DNA of 64,000 nucleotides from VXNF01 sp965116465 (GCA_965116465.1 OZ220687.1:3100001-3164000), one strand, 5' to 3'. Positions 46,888 through 55,986 are shown, counted from the first letter of the stretch. A program made the numbers and translations. Notes: a model not told the origin generated them from the sequence alone.

Positions 46888-47718
46888 TCAGGACTGGCCG
46901 GGATCGCGCTCGGCGGCGCCGAGGGTCCAGCGGCCGGTGGGGGTGAACTGCTCCTGGCCCAGGCGGGCGATGGAGGGCACGTGTTCGGCCAGCGCCAGCA
47001 TCGGCACGACCCGCCCCGTCCAGCCAATGGGCTGTGACAGCATCCAGATCGCCCCGTCGGCAGCGGTGGCCGTGTCGGACCAGGTCGAGTGGTCGGCGTC
47101 GGGCGCGTTCATGACGTAGCCCTCCGAGGCCACCTGGACGTCGATCCGGTAGCAGTTCACGGCGATGTTCTCCGGTGACAGCACCGCGGCGGTGGTGACG
47201 GTGAGGTGCTCCAGCGCCGCCTTGGACATGCCGTAGGTCAGCATCGTCGGGAAGTAGCCGGTGGCGGTCACCGAGCCCACGTTGAGGATGCGACCGCCGC
47301 CGGGTGCGGCCGCCAGGTGGGGCCGGGCGAGCCGGGTGGCCACCAGCGGCGCCCGCACGTTGATGCGCATGAGCACGTCGAAGCGCTTCATCGGGATGTC
47401 CAGGTCGCCACCGAAGCTGACGGCGGCGTTGTTGACCAGCATGTCCAGCCGTCCGAAACGGTCCAGGGTCACGGCCATGAGCCGCTCGACGTCGTCGTCG
47501 CTGGTCAGGTCGCAGGGCACCGCCAGCCCCACCCCACCGGCCTCGCTGACCGCCCGGGCGGTCTCGTCCACGGTGCCCGGCAGGCGGAGGGGATTCGCCG
47601 CGCTGGCACGCGCCGCGCAGACCACGTTGGCTCCCCCGCGTCCCAGGGCCACCGCGATGGCGGCGCCGATGCCGCGGCTGGCACCGGTGACGATGACGGA
47701 CTTGCCGGCGAAGCTCAT
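46888..47718 (-). CDS. Short-chain dehydrogenase/reductase
   Basis: NAD(P)-dependent Rossmann oxidoreductase of unknown substrate. TGASRGIGAAIAVAL is the cofactor loop, VNNAAVSFGG the NNAG-like motif, NVGSVTATGYF carries the catalytic Ser and TYGMSKAALEHL the YxxxK pair. 276 residues, complete. It converges on rnj (15 nt apart) and follows the MFS gene by 9 nt. Confidence 0.9.
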   Translation of the reverse strand: MSFAGKSVIVTGASRGIGAAIAVALGRGGANVVCAARASAANPLRLPGTVDETARAVSEAGGVGLAVPCDLTSDDDVERLMAVTLDRFGRLDMLVNNAAVSFGGDLDIPMKRFDVLMRINVRAPLVATRLARPHLAAAPGGGRILNVGSVTATGYFPTMLTYGMSKAALEHLTVTTAAVLSPENIAVNCYRIDVQVASEGYVMNAPDADHSTWSDTATAADGAIWMLSQPIGWTGRVVPMLALAEHVPSIARLGQEQFTPTGRWTLGAAERDPGQS

Positions 47719-47727
47719 GGCCGCACG

Positions 47728-48936
47728 CTAACCGGACCGTCGCGACGCTGCCCTGGTGGCGCACAGCACGCAGATGCCCGCGAGGGCCCCGTACCCCAGG
47801 TATCCCAGCGAGAGGGGAGTGACTGTTCCCTCGCCGAAGCGGCTGGTGATCGACGCCAGGAGGGAGCCGACACCCATCGAGAAGGCACCGATCACCGCCG
47901 CGGCCGTGCCCGCGATCTCGCCCATCGGGGTCATGGCCAGGGTGTTGACGGCCGGGACGATCACCACGTGCAGCGAGTTGAGGATCGTCAGCAGGACCCA
48001 CCACAACCAGAACGGCGGGCTTCCCCCGGCGACCATTGACACGGCCGTGATCGCGGCCCCGGAGAGCAGGTAGGCCACGAGGGCGCCCCCGAGGACCTTC
48101 ACGGTGCCGAGCCTCCTGATCGTGCGCGCGCTGCCGAGCGCGGCCAGCGCCATGACCGCCGCGCCGGCGCCGAACAGCAGGGCGAACTGACCGGCGCGGT
48201 CGTAGACGGCCTCGAACAGCAACTCCGAGGAAGCCAGGTACGCCAGGAACGCGCCCAGTGCGAACGTCAGCGCCAGGCCGTAGCCCAGCGTCTCCCGGTT
48301 GGAGACCACGGCGCGGAAGGCCCCGGTGACGCGGCGCCAGTCGAGCGGCAGCCGGTTGCGGGGATCCAGCGTCTCGCCGAGGCGGAGGACCCACAGCGTC
48401 AGGGCCGCGGCGGTGAGCACGGAGAAGCCGAACACCCAGCGCCAGGACCCGCTCAGCAGGAGCAACTCGCCGATACCCGGTCCGAGGATCGGCGCGATCA
48501 GGAACACGGCCATGATCAACGAGAGTGCCCGCGCCATGCGGTCGCCCACGTAGCTGTCCCGGGAGATGGCCAGCGCCATGGCCCGCGGCGAGGCGGCGCC
48601 GATGCCCCACACGAAGCGGCTCACCAGCAGGAACTCCAGCGACGGTGCCAGCGCGGCCCCTGCCGCGCCCAGGGCGTACAGGGCCAGCCCGCCGTACAGC
48701 GCCGGCTTGCGGCCGAACCTGTCGGCGAGCGGCCCGAAGACGAGTTGGGCGCAACCCAGGCCCAGGAGGTACAGCGTGACCGTCCACGAAAGCGTGGTGG
48801 AGTCCGGCGCCAGCCCGAAGGCGGCCCGGATCTCGCCGAGCGCGGGCAGCATCACGTCGATCCCCAGCGCCGCGCTGGCGCTGAGGGCTGCCATGAGCGC
48901 GATGAACTCGCGCTCGCCCATGCGCTGAACTCTCAT
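47728..48936 (-). CDS. MFS transporter, Bcr/CflA-type drug efflux
   Basis: 402 residues, about 12 hydrophobic segments. The family features DVMLPALGEIRAAFGL, LGLGCAQLVFGPLADRFGRK (the MFS A-loop) and RFVWGIGAASPRAMALAI are those of Bcr/CflA multidrug transporters. The ATG at 48936 is preferred; another Met lies 5 codons on. It starts 9 nt after the ABC gene ends, so it may share its operon. Confidence 0.88.
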   Translation of the reverse strand: MRVQRMGEREFIALMAALSASAALGIDVMLPALGEIRAAFGLAPDSTTLSWTVTLYLLGLGCAQLVFGPLADRFGRKPALYGGLALYALGAAGAALAPSLEFLLVSRFVWGIGAASPRAMALAISRDSYVGDRMARALSLIMAVFLIAPILGPGIGELLLLSGSWRWVFGFSVLTAAALTLWVLRLGETLDPRNRLPLDWRRVTGAFRAVVSNRETLGYGLALTFALGAFLAYLASSELLFEAVYDRAGQFALLFGAGAAVMALAALGSARTIRRLGTVKVLGGALVAYLLSGAAITAVSMVAGGSPPFWLWWVLLTILNSLHVVIVPAVNTLAMTPMGEIAGTAAAVIGAFSMGVGSLLASITSRFGEGTVTPLSLGYLGYGALAGICVLCATRAASRRSG

Positions 48937-48944
48937 GCGGCCGG

Positions 48945-49976
48945 CTACTGCGCCGGATCTCCTGTCAGGGGGAAGTGGCAGGCCACGAACCGCCCATCGG
49001 AGACCTCGCGCAGTTCGGGCACCTGCTCGGCGCACAGGTCGGTCGCCCGCGGGCAGCGGGTGCGGAAGCGGCAACCGGAGGGAACGTCGAAGGGCGACGG
49101 CGGGTCGCCGGCCAGCACGTCCTCCTCGGCGCCACTGCCCGGATCGAGCTGGGGGATCGAGGCCAGCAGGGCGTCGGTGTAGGGATGGGCCGGGCGGTCG
49201 AAGATGGCGTCGGTCGGTCCGATCTCGCAGATCCGCCCCAGGTACATCACGCAGACGCGGTCGCTGATGCTCTTCACCACCGCCAGGTCGTGGGCGATGA
49301 ACAGCATCGTCAGCCCGTACAGCTCCTTCAGGTCCTCCAGGAGGTTCAGGATCTGGGCCTGTATCGACACGTCGAGGGCGGACACCGGCTCGTCGCAGAT
49401 CAGAACCCGCGGGTCGAGCACCAGCGCGCGGGCGATGCAGATCCGCTGGCACTGGCCGCCGGAGAACTCATGCGCGCGGCGAGTGCCGACCTCGTCGAGA
49501 TCCATGCCGACGCTGCTCAGGACGACGCGCACCCGGTCGGTGGCGGCGGCCGCCGCGTCGCCGTCGGGCCCGTCCAGGCGGGGATGGTCGGGCCAGATGT
49601 CCAGCCCCTCCCGCACGATGTCGCCGACCCTCCGGCGCGGGTTCAGCGACGCGATCGGATCCTGGAAGATCATCTGCAGGCCCGTGCGGACCCGCCGCAA
49701 CTCCTCGCCCCGCAGCGCCGTGAGGTCCACACCGTCGAAGGCGACCGTCCCCGAAGTGGGGCGCGGCAGTTGCAGCACGGCGCGGGCGGTCGTGGACTTC
49801 CCGCAGCCGGACTCGCCGACCAGTCCCAGGGTCTCGCCCTCGGCGACGTCGAAGCTCACGCCGCTCACCGCATGCACGGTCCGCCCGCGGCCCGCCGAGT
49901 ACTCCACGTGGAGATCGGTGATCTGCAGCAGCACCTCCTCGGCGGGCCGCAGGTGGGCGGTGCCGACGCCCGCCAT
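48945..49976 (-). CDS. Oligopeptide/dipeptide ABC transporter ATPase (OppF/DppF-type)
   Basis: ATP-binding subunit: GESGCGKSTTARAV (Walker A), FSGGQCQRICIARAL (signature) and RVLICDEPVSALDVS (Walker B), followed by the C-terminal oligopeptide_HPY region with a Cys-containing segment (GCRFRTRCPRATDLC) that binds an Fe-S cluster in some relatives. 343 residues. Its start overlaps the preceding ATPase by 1 nt. No permease or binding-protein gene is nearby. Confidence 0.92.
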   Translation of the reverse strand: MAGVGTAHLRPAEEVLLQITDLHVEYSAGRGRTVHAVSGVSFDVAEGETLGLVGESGCGKSTTARAVLQLPRPTSGTVAFDGVDLTALRGEELRRVRTGLQMIFQDPIASLNPRRRVGDIVREGLDIWPDHPRLDGPDGDAAAAATDRVRVVLSSVGMDLDEVGTRRAHEFSGGQCQRICIARALVLDPRVLICDEPVSALDVSIQAQILNLLEDLKELYGLTMLFIAHDLAVVKSISDRVCVMYLGRICEIGPTDAIFDRPAHPYTDALLASIPQLDPGSGAEEDVLAGDPPSPFDVPSGCRFRTRCPRATDLCAEQVPELREVSDGRFVACHFPLTGDPAQ

Positions 49977-51064
49977 CAGGGAACCACTGCGGCGACGACG
50001 GGCTCCGTCGCCAGCGAGAGGCCTGCGGCGGTCCGCCCGGCGGCGCGATTGGCGGCCAGGGCGCTTTCACCCTCGGCCGTGCCGGCCGGGTAGAAGCAGG
50101 CGTGGCGATGGTCGGAGGCGTCCGAGCCGGACAGGGGTGGAATCTCGTCGAGACAGCGAGGCTGCGCGTGCGCGCAGCGCGGCGCGAAGGCGCATCCGGG
50201 CGGCAGGGTGGCCAGGTCCGGCGGGCGCCCCTGGATGATCCGCAGCCGCGTGTGGCTGGGTTGGGCGACCTTGGGGATCGACTCGAAGAGGGCCTTGGTG
50301 TAGGGGTGGCGCATCGCCGTGAACAGCTGCAGGGTCGGCGCTTTCTCCACGACCCGCCCCGCGTACATCACGATGACCTCGTCGGTCCGCCCCGCCACCA
50401 CGCTGAGATCGTGGGTGATGAGGATCATCGCCATGCTGTGCTGGCGGCGCAGCCGGTCCAGCAGGTCCAGGATCTGCTTCTGCACGGTCACGTCGAGCGC
50501 GGTCGTGGGTTCGTCCGCGATCAGCAGTTTCGGCTCGCAGGCCAGGGCGATGGCGATCATGACCCGCTGGCGCATCCCGCCCGAGAGTTGGTGGGGGTAC
50601 TCCCGCAGCCGGCGATCGGGATCGGCGATGCCGACCTGCTCCAGCAGTTCCCGCGCCCGCTGACCGGCGGCCTCACGGGACAGCTTGCGGTGGTAGCGGA
50701 GTCCCTCGCCGATCTGCCGCCCGACCGGGATGACGGGGTTCAGGGACGTCATCGGATTCTGGAAGACCATGGAGGCCTCCACGCCCCAGATATGCCGGCT
50801 CTCCGAACGCGGCAGGCTGCGAACGTCGCGCCCGTCGAGCAGGACGCGGCCGGTGGTCGTCGACACCCCGGGCGGCAGCAGGTTCATGATCGAGCGCGCC
50901 GTGGCCGACTTGCCCGAGCCCGACTCGCCCACGACGCCCAGCGTGCGGCCGCTGCGCAGCGTGAACGACACCCCGTCGACAGCATTGAGTGGGCCACGCT
51001 CGGTGGCGAAGGACGTGTGGAGGTCCTCGACGACGAGCGTGGGCGTTTCGTTCGGGGCGTTCAC
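49976..51064 (-). CDS. Oligopeptide/dipeptide ABC transporter ATPase (OppD/DppD-type)
   Basis: Partner ATPase: GESGSGKSATARSIMNLL, LSGGMRQRVMIAIAL and KLLIADEPTTALDVT. The C-terminal CAFAPRCAHAQPRCLDEIP is the OppD-type Cys-rich tail. 362 residues with an extended C-terminus. The two ATPases would form a heterodimer, but the membrane and binding components must be encoded elsewhere. Confidence 0.92.
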   Translation of the reverse strand: MNAPNETPTLVVEDLHTSFATERGPLNAVDGVSFTLRSGRTLGVVGESGSGKSATARSIMNLLPPGVSTTTGRVLLDGRDVRSLPRSESRHIWGVEASMVFQNPMTSLNPVIPVGRQIGEGLRYHRKLSREAAGQRARELLEQVGIADPDRRLREYPHQLSGGMRQRVMIAIALACEPKLLIADEPTTALDVTVQKQILDLLDRLRRQHSMAMILITHDLSVVAGRTDEVIVMYAGRVVEKAPTLQLFTAMRHPYTKALFESIPKVAQPSHTRLRIIQGRPPDLATLPPGCAFAPRCAHAQPRCLDEIPPLSGSDASDHRHACFYPAGTAEGESALAANRAAGRTAAGLSLATEPVVAAVVP

Positions 51065-51119
51065 CTGTGCCTCGGCCGGGCCGTCACTTCGGGGGGATGA
51101 ACCTTCGAGCGGCGGGGAT

Positions 51120-51470
51120 TCAGAGCAGTTCGAGGACGGTCGTGGGAGGCCGGCTGATGATCGCCCGCCCGCCGCGCACCACGACGGGGCGCTGCATCAG
51201 GCGGGGATGCGCCACCAGCAGTTCCACCACCTGGGAGGCGCTGCCGGCGTCCGCGTCGGCCAGGCCCAGTTCGCTGAAGTGCTTGTCGCGCCGCACCAGG
51301 TCGGACGGCTCGTTCTCGAGGATCTCCAGCAGGGCCTCGAGACCGGCGCGGTCGAGGGGTTCCTTGAGGTACTGAACGACGTCGAACTCGACGCCCCGCT
51401 CCCGCAGCAGGTCGAGAGTGGTGCGGGAACTGCCTCAACCTGGGTTGTGATACACGAGGGTGTCGGCCAT
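51120..51470 (-). CDS. ArsC-family protein with UGA at the catalytic Cys: probable selenoprotein
   Basis: Read through one in-frame TGA (51435-51437), the 116-residue protein is a complete ArsC-family (Spx/ArsC, thioredoxin-fold) reductase: MADTLVYHNPG-U-GSSRTTLDLLR. The TGA is codon 12, exactly where R773 ArsC has its catalytic Cys12 (YHNPACGTSR). The three ArsC arginines have counterparts (DLVRRDKHF, QRPVVVRGG, ISRPPTTVLEL). A 7-bp GC hairpin begins 7 nt after the UGA. This fits selenocysteine insertion; the alternative is a nonsense mutation. selA/selB/selC/selD are not in this window. The ATG at 51470 lies just upstream of the two ABC ATPase genes. Confidence 0.75.
51400..51428 (-). promoter_or_regulatory. 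Candidate bacterial SECIS hairpin
   Basis: On the mRNA, UCCCGCA and UGCGGGA form a perfect 7-bp stem starting 7 nt after the UGA with a 15-nt loop (CCACUCUCGACCUGC), which may close further by C-G and A-U pairs past one mismatch. The loop lies about 14-28 nt from the UGA, the distance used by SelB-dependent elements. Folding was done by eye. Confidence 0.5.
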
Positions 51471-51522
51471 GGCCGAACCTTAGCTGACCACCCCGTCTCC
51501 CTCGCCGACGCGTCCCGGCGCC

Positions 51523-52998
51523 TCACTCCAGCCCCCAGGCAGGCGCCACCAGGTCCCAGACCGCTCGAGCGAGCCGGTTCCCGCCGTCGATGGTGAGGTG
51601 GACGCCGTCCTCGCGGCGCAACCGGACGCCGTCGATCTCATCGACGTAGCCGCCGCCGGAGTCGCTGAAGAGATCCCAGGCGTCGACGTAGGTCACGTGG
51701 GGGTGCTCGGTGGCCACCTCGGCGTAGACGTCGTTGAGCGTCGCCAGCCCGCCGGACAGTCGCGGCTCCCGCACGGGGGGCTGACCGACCCACATCGTCT
51801 GTGTGTCGGGCTGGCCGAGCAGCGTCATCATCCGGTCGACGCGCTCGCGGTAGAGATCCAGCCACTCGCTGCCGAACCGGTCCAGGATCTCGCCCTCGTA
51901 CTCCACGTTCTGGAAGTCGTTGGCGCCGAAGAGCACCACAATCACGTCGGGGGAGCTCTCGGTGAGCACGCCGGCGAGGTGCTGTGTCCAGTCGAAGAAG
52001 TCCGGGCGCGACAGCCCGGTTGCCGGGCGTTGATCCAGGTCGATCCGGACGAGGTCGGCCGGGGTGACCCGCGCCAGGCCCTCCCCGAGGTCACGGCTGA
52101 TGGAATCGCCGCCCACGTACATCTGCAACGGCTCGTCCTCGTCGGGCGTCCGGGGTGCGTCGAACAGAGTCGGCTCGCCGGGATCGGCCAGAACGAAACC
52201 GGGTGGACATTCCGTCGGATCCTCCGCTCGAGAAGGAGTCCCGTCGGCCCCATCCGGTGGAACCTCGTCGGTCACCGGGACCTCGGCGCCGCCGGTGGCC
52301 GCCGCCGGCGCGGCCGCATCGTCCGGAACGCAGTCCACCCCCTCGATCGGCGTGATGAGCCCGTCGGGCGGCGGGCCGGAGTCCGGGTCGAACGCGCCGC
52401 GATTCCCGGCGGACCATCGCGCCGGTTCGGCCGGCGACAGGGCGGGTTCGCTGGGCGACGGGGCGGGTTCGGTGGGCGACGGGGCGGGTTCGGTGGGCGC
52501 CGAGGCCGGGTCGGTGGGCGCCGGGGCCGGGTCGGTGAGCGACGGGGCCGGGTCGGTGGGCGACGGGGCCGGGTCGATCGCGGGCTCCCCGGCGACCGGC
52601 GGGGGCTGCGGTCGGTTCGCACGCGCCGCGGCCGCCCGGGCGATCAGGGCCTCGACGTCGTACACCTCCTCCTCGCCGTCGAGTGCGCCGGCCAGTCTCT
52701 CGGTGGGGCGGTTGAGCGAGAGGCCGTGGGCCACGCGGTCGGCGACCTTGGCGGCCCCCAGGGCGACGTCGCGCTGGGTGCCGAGCGATTGGCGCTCGGC
52801 GAGACCCACCAGGGCGCCCGATCCCAGCAGTGCCCCGACCCCGAGTGCCACGAGGATGGCCACGACGATCTGGCGGGGGCGCAGCGGCGGGCGCCGGTCG
52901 GGCGGTGGACCGTTGGACTCGAGGGCCTGGATGGGCGGCCAGGGCGGCTGCTCGGGAGCGCTGGGCGGCGGCCGGTCGTGGGGCGCGTCGGCGGTCAT
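51523..52998 (-). CDS. Membrane-anchored SGNH-hydrolase-like protein (DUF459-like), partner of MBOAT
   Basis: 491 residues: a Pro-rich cytoplasmic start, one transmembrane helix (about residues 45-66, IVVAILVALGVGALLGSGAL), an extracytoplasmic linker of repeated Pro/Ala/Thr/Ser heptads, then an SGNH domain: GGDSISRDLGEGL (Ser nucleophile), FGANDFQN and EDGVHLTIDGGNRLA (Asp/His). In pairs with MBOAT proteins such domains transfer acetyl groups to extracellular polysaccharides. It starts 3 nt after the MBOAT gene ends. Confidence 0.82.
   Translation of the reverse strand: MTADAPHDRPPPSAPEQPPWPPIQALESNGPPPDRRPPLRPRQIVVAILVALGVGALLGSGALVGLAERQSLGTQRDVALGAAKVADRVAHGLSLNRPTERLAGALDGEEEVYDVEALIARAAAARANRPQPPPVAGEPAIDPAPSPTDPAPSLTDPAPAPTDPASAPTEPAPSPTEPAPSPSEPALSPAEPARWSAGNRGAFDPDSGPPPDGLITPIEGVDCVPDDAAAPAAATGGAEVPVTDEVPPDGADGTPSRAEDPTECPPGFVLADPGEPTLFDAPRTPDEDEPLQMYVGGDSISRDLGEGLARVTPADLVRIDLDQRPATGLSRPDFFDWTQHLAGVLTESSPDVIVVLFGANDFQNVEYEGEILDRFGSEWLDLYRERVDRMMTLLGQPDTQTMWVGQPPVREPRLSGGLATLNDVYAEVATEHPHVTYVDAWDLFSDSGGGYVDEIDGVRLRREDGVHLTIDGGNRLARAVWDLVAPAWGLE
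52441..52577 (-). repeat. 21-bp tandem repeats in the SGNH linker
   Basis: About six 21-bp units (GGGTTCGGTGGGCGACGGGGC type on the + strand) encode heptads like PAPSPTE and PAPSPTD. Probably a flexible wall-spanning spacer; in-frame copy-number change would be tolerated. Confidence 0.75.
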
Positions 52999-53001
52999 GG
53001 T

Positions 53002-54390
53002 TCAGAACTGGAAGTAGATGAAGGGCGCCACGCCCTCGGGGCCGAACTGTTCGAGGACGACGAGCCAGAAGGCGAAGGCCAGCGCCGTCACGAGCACCGG
53101 CAGGTGGCTGGCCGCCCTGAGGGTGGGCCCGGTGGCGGCCCGGGGCCAGAACTGGGTCCCCAGCGCCGCCACGATGAGCGCCACCGGGACCCACGTGAGG
53201 TGGGTCGATTCGACGGTCCAGGCATTGAACAGACGCCGCAGCACGCCCCCGGCGGTGCCCAGCGACTCGGCCCGGAACAGGATCCAGCCGAAGCAGACGA
53301 AGTGGAAGGTGACCAGCCGCGCCACGATCCCGGGCAGGCGCAGCCCCAGGCGCCGCTCGACGAGCAGGCCGAGGCCGTGGAACAGCCCCCACAGTACGAA
53401 CGGCCAGGCGGCGCCGTGCCAGAGGCCGCCGAGCAGCATCGTGAGAAGCAGGTTGCGGTCGCGGCGCAACTCGCCGCCCCGGTTCCCGCCCAGGGGGATG
53501 TAGAGGTAGTCCCGAAGCCAGCGCGACAGCGACATGTGCCAGCGGCGCCAGAAGTCCTGGATCGAGTCCGCCCGGTAGGGCTGGTTGAAGTTCTCCGGCA
53601 GGCGGATGCCCAGCAGGAGGGCCACCCCGATGGCGATGTCGGTGTAGCCGCTGAAGTCGGCGTAGATCTGCACGGCGTAGCCGTAGACCCCCAGCAGCAC
53701 CTCGAGTGAGGAGAACCGCTCCGGGAAGGCGAAAACGTCGTCCACCAGCGCCTCGGCGAGGTAGGTCGCCACGACCATCTTCTTGAACAGGCCCGCGGCG
53801 ATCAGCACCACCGCCCGGGTGAAGTCGCTGTGCTGCAGCGTTCTGGGTTGGTTCAGCTGGGGGATCAGCTCGTGGGCCCGCACGATGGGGCCGGCCACCA
53901 GCTGCGGGAAGAACGCCAGGTAGACCGCGAAGTCCAGGGGTTTGGCGGGCTCGGCGTTGCCCCGGTAGACGTCGAGCACGTAGCTGATGGCCTGGAAGGT
54001 GAAGAACGAGATCCCCACCGGCAGGATGATGTTCAGCAGCGGCAGGTCGGCGGCGAACCCCAGGCCGACCAGAGCGCTCTCGGCGCTGTCGACGAAGAAC
54101 CCGGCGTACTTGAAGAACCCCAGCGAGGCCAGGTTCGCCCCCACCGCCAGGCTCACCACCGCCCGGCGGGCGCCGGGGCGTTCCAGCCGCGCCAGAGCGG
54201 TCGCCGCCGCCTGGTTCAGCACTGTGGAGGCCGCGATCAGGCCCACGAAGCGGATGTCCCAGTACCCGTAGAAGAAGTAGCTGGCGGCCAGCATGAACAA
54301 CTTCCACCAGGCACGCCGCCCCGGCACGAGCCAGCCCACCGTCAGCACCACGATGAAGAAGAGGGCGAAGGTGAAGGTGGGGAACAGCAT
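53002..54390 (-). CDS. MBOAT-family O-acyltransferase (AlgI/PatB-like)
   Basis: Polytopic membrane protein, 462 residues, that would move acetyl groups across the membrane for polysaccharide O-acetylation. YFFYGYWDIRFVGLI at the start, DFWRRWHMSLSRWLRDYLYI (conserved His) and GGLWHGAAWPFVLWGLFHG (catalytic His) are family hallmarks. Works with the adjacent SGNH protein. Confidence 0.92.
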   Translation of the reverse strand: MLFPTFTFALFFIVVLTVGWLVPGRRAWWKLFMLAASYFFYGYWDIRFVGLIAASTVLNQAAATALARLERPGARRAVVSLAVGANLASLGFFKYAGFFVDSAESALVGLGFAADLPLLNIILPVGISFFTFQAISYVLDVYRGNAEPAKPLDFAVYLAFFPQLVAGPIVRAHELIPQLNQPRTLQHSDFTRAVVLIAAGLFKKMVVATYLAEALVDDVFAFPERFSSLEVLLGVYGYAVQIYADFSGYTDIAIGVALLLGIRLPENFNQPYRADSIQDFWRRWHMSLSRWLRDYLYIPLGGNRGGELRRDRNLLLTMLLGGLWHGAAWPFVLWGLFHGLGLLVERRLGLRLPGIVARLVTFHFVCFGWILFRAESLGTAGGVLRRLFNAWTVESTHLTWVPVALIVAALGTQFWPRAATGPTLRAASHLPVLVTALAFAFWLVVLEQFGPEGVAPFIYFQF

Positions 54391-54431
54391 GCGGGGTCGG
54401 GTTCGTTACGGGTGAGCGGCGCCTCCGGCGT

Positions 54432-55376
54432 CTAGTGGAAGTGGGGGATGACTTCGGTCGCGATGAGCTGCAGGCGGTCGGGGGTCTCCTCCGGGGTCCA
54501 GTTGAAGTCGGGGATGATGATCTCGTGGACGCCGGCGGTGTGGTACTCGGCGAACGTCTCGGTGATCTGCCCGGTGGTTCCGATCACGTGGGGGTGCGAC
54601 TTGGCGATGCCCGTGGCGCGCTCGCCGGCGCCGGCCGGGGTATCGCGCACGTCCACGAGCAGGGCGGCCGAACGTTGCACCGTGGCCGGGTCGCGGCCGA
54701 TAGCTTCGCAGGCGCGGTCCAGGGCGGCCATCTTCTGAATGAGTCTCTCCGGGCCGCCCCAGGTGTTCCACTCGTCGGCGAAGCGGGCCGTGGTGGGGAT
54801 CGTGCGCCGCTCGCCGGCGCCGCCGATCATGAGCGGCAGGGGGCCGACCGGCTTGGGTGCCAGGGGCGCGCCGTCGAGCTGGTAGTGGCGACCCGCGAAG
54901 TCCGTGCGCTTGTCGGCGATCATGCTCTTGATGATCTCGCACGCCTCCTCGAACCGGTCCGCCCGCTCACCCACGGTGCCGTAGCGGATGCCGTAGCGGC
55001 GGTGCTCGTTCTCCTGCCAGGCGGCGCCGAGGCCGAGCACGAACCGGCCGCCGGAGATCCCGTCGATGGTGGCCGCCATCTTGGCGGTGACGGCGGGGTG
55101 GCGGTAGGTGTTGCCCGCCACGAGGTGCCCCAGGCGGACCCGGGGCACGGTGGCGGCCAGGGCGGCCAGCAGCACCCAGGACTCGTTCACGTCGGCCAGT
55201 TCGGGCTGGCCGTCGGGATAGCCGGTTTTCATGGGGTAGCCCTCGGGCGGCGGCATGAAATGGTCGGGAGCCCAGATGCCGTCCCAGCCGGCCGCCTCGG
55301 CGACGCCGCAGACGTGCCGCATGTGTTCGAAGGTGTTGGAGGTGTCGAGCCAGAATCCGAAGCGCATGGGCTGCAT
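54432..55376 (-). CDS. LLM-class, probably F420-dependent, oxidoreductase
   Basis: Luciferase-like TIM-barrel flavin/F420 enzyme of 314 residues: MRFGFWLDTSNTFEHM, AEAAGWDGIWAPDHFM, GHLVAGNTYRHPAVTAKM, ISGGRFVLGLGAAWQENEH, and a C-terminal GVHEIIIPDFNW. This set matches the TIGR03560-like F420 subgroup. Cofactor assignment is by similarity. Single gene, divergent from the next. Confidence 0.88.
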   Translation of the reverse strand: MQPMRFGFWLDTSNTFEHMRHVCGVAEAAGWDGIWAPDHFMPPPEGYPMKTGYPDGQPELADVNESWVLLAALAATVPRVRLGHLVAGNTYRHPAVTAKMAATIDGISGGRFVLGLGAAWQENEHRRYGIRYGTVGERADRFEEACEIIKSMIADKRTDFAGRHYQLDGAPLAPKPVGPLPLMIGGAGERRTIPTTARFADEWNTWGGPERLIQKMAALDRACEAIGRDPATVQRSAALLVDVRDTPAGAGERATGIAKSHPHVIGTTGQITETFAEYHTAGVHEIIIPDFNWTPEETPDRLQLIATEVIPHFH

Positions 55377-55429
55377 TATGGCCCGCGGGCACCGGTCCGG
55401 GCTCCGCCGGGGGCCTAAGCTTCGAGCCC

Positions 55430-55915
55430 GTGACAGAACTTGCCGCCGGTGGCGACCCCGGCGCCTCCCTCGACGCCGACGACCGCGCCGCCATCGCGGA
55501 CCTGCTGTACGGCTACGCCTGGCACCTGGACCGCAACGAGCCGGAGGAGGTGGGCGACGTGTTCAGCGAGGACGCCTCGCTCGACTACGGGCCGGAGGTC
55601 CCCACCATCGTCGGGCGCGCCGCGATCGTCGAGGCGGTGGCCCGCGGCCAGCGGGAGATCTTCGCCGGCTGCTCCCACCACATCTCCAACGTCCGCATCA
55701 GCCCCGACGGCGACGGCGAGGCCGCGGTGACGGCCTACGTCTATTCCTGGACCAGTTACCGCAGCGGCGCCCCCGACGGCGACATGTGGGGTCAGTACCA
55801 CTGCCGGATGCGGCGCACGGCCGACGGCTGGCGGATCGCCGAGATGGTTCTGCGCGTGGCGGGCATGAAGAACTTCCACCGGGGATCGATGCATCCCATC
55901 GGCCGCCGGCCCTGA
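55430..55915 (+). CDS. NTF2/SnoaL-like protein
   Basis: 161 residues with the cone-shaped NTF2-like pattern: DRAAIADLLYGYAWHLDRNE, VFSEDASLDYGP, then HHISNVRISPDGDGEAAVTA and DGWRIAEMVLRV. Such proteins are small-molecule isomerases or dehydratases, or beta subunits of dioxygenases; no substrate can be given. The start is the GTG at 55430. Confidence 0.82.
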   Translation: MTELAAGGDPGASLDADDRAAIADLLYGYAWHLDRNEPEEVGDVFSEDASLDYGPEVPTIVGRAAIVEAVARGQREIFAGCSHHISNVRISPDGDGEAAVTAYVYSWTSYRSGAPDGDMWGQYHCRMRRTADGWRIAEMVLRVAGMKNFHRGSMHPIGRRP

Positions 55916-55986
55916 TCCGTCCCGCGGCATCGACCGGGTGCCGCGTCGTGGCTCGTCGCGGGGTTCGGGACGTCTAACTTTCGGGC

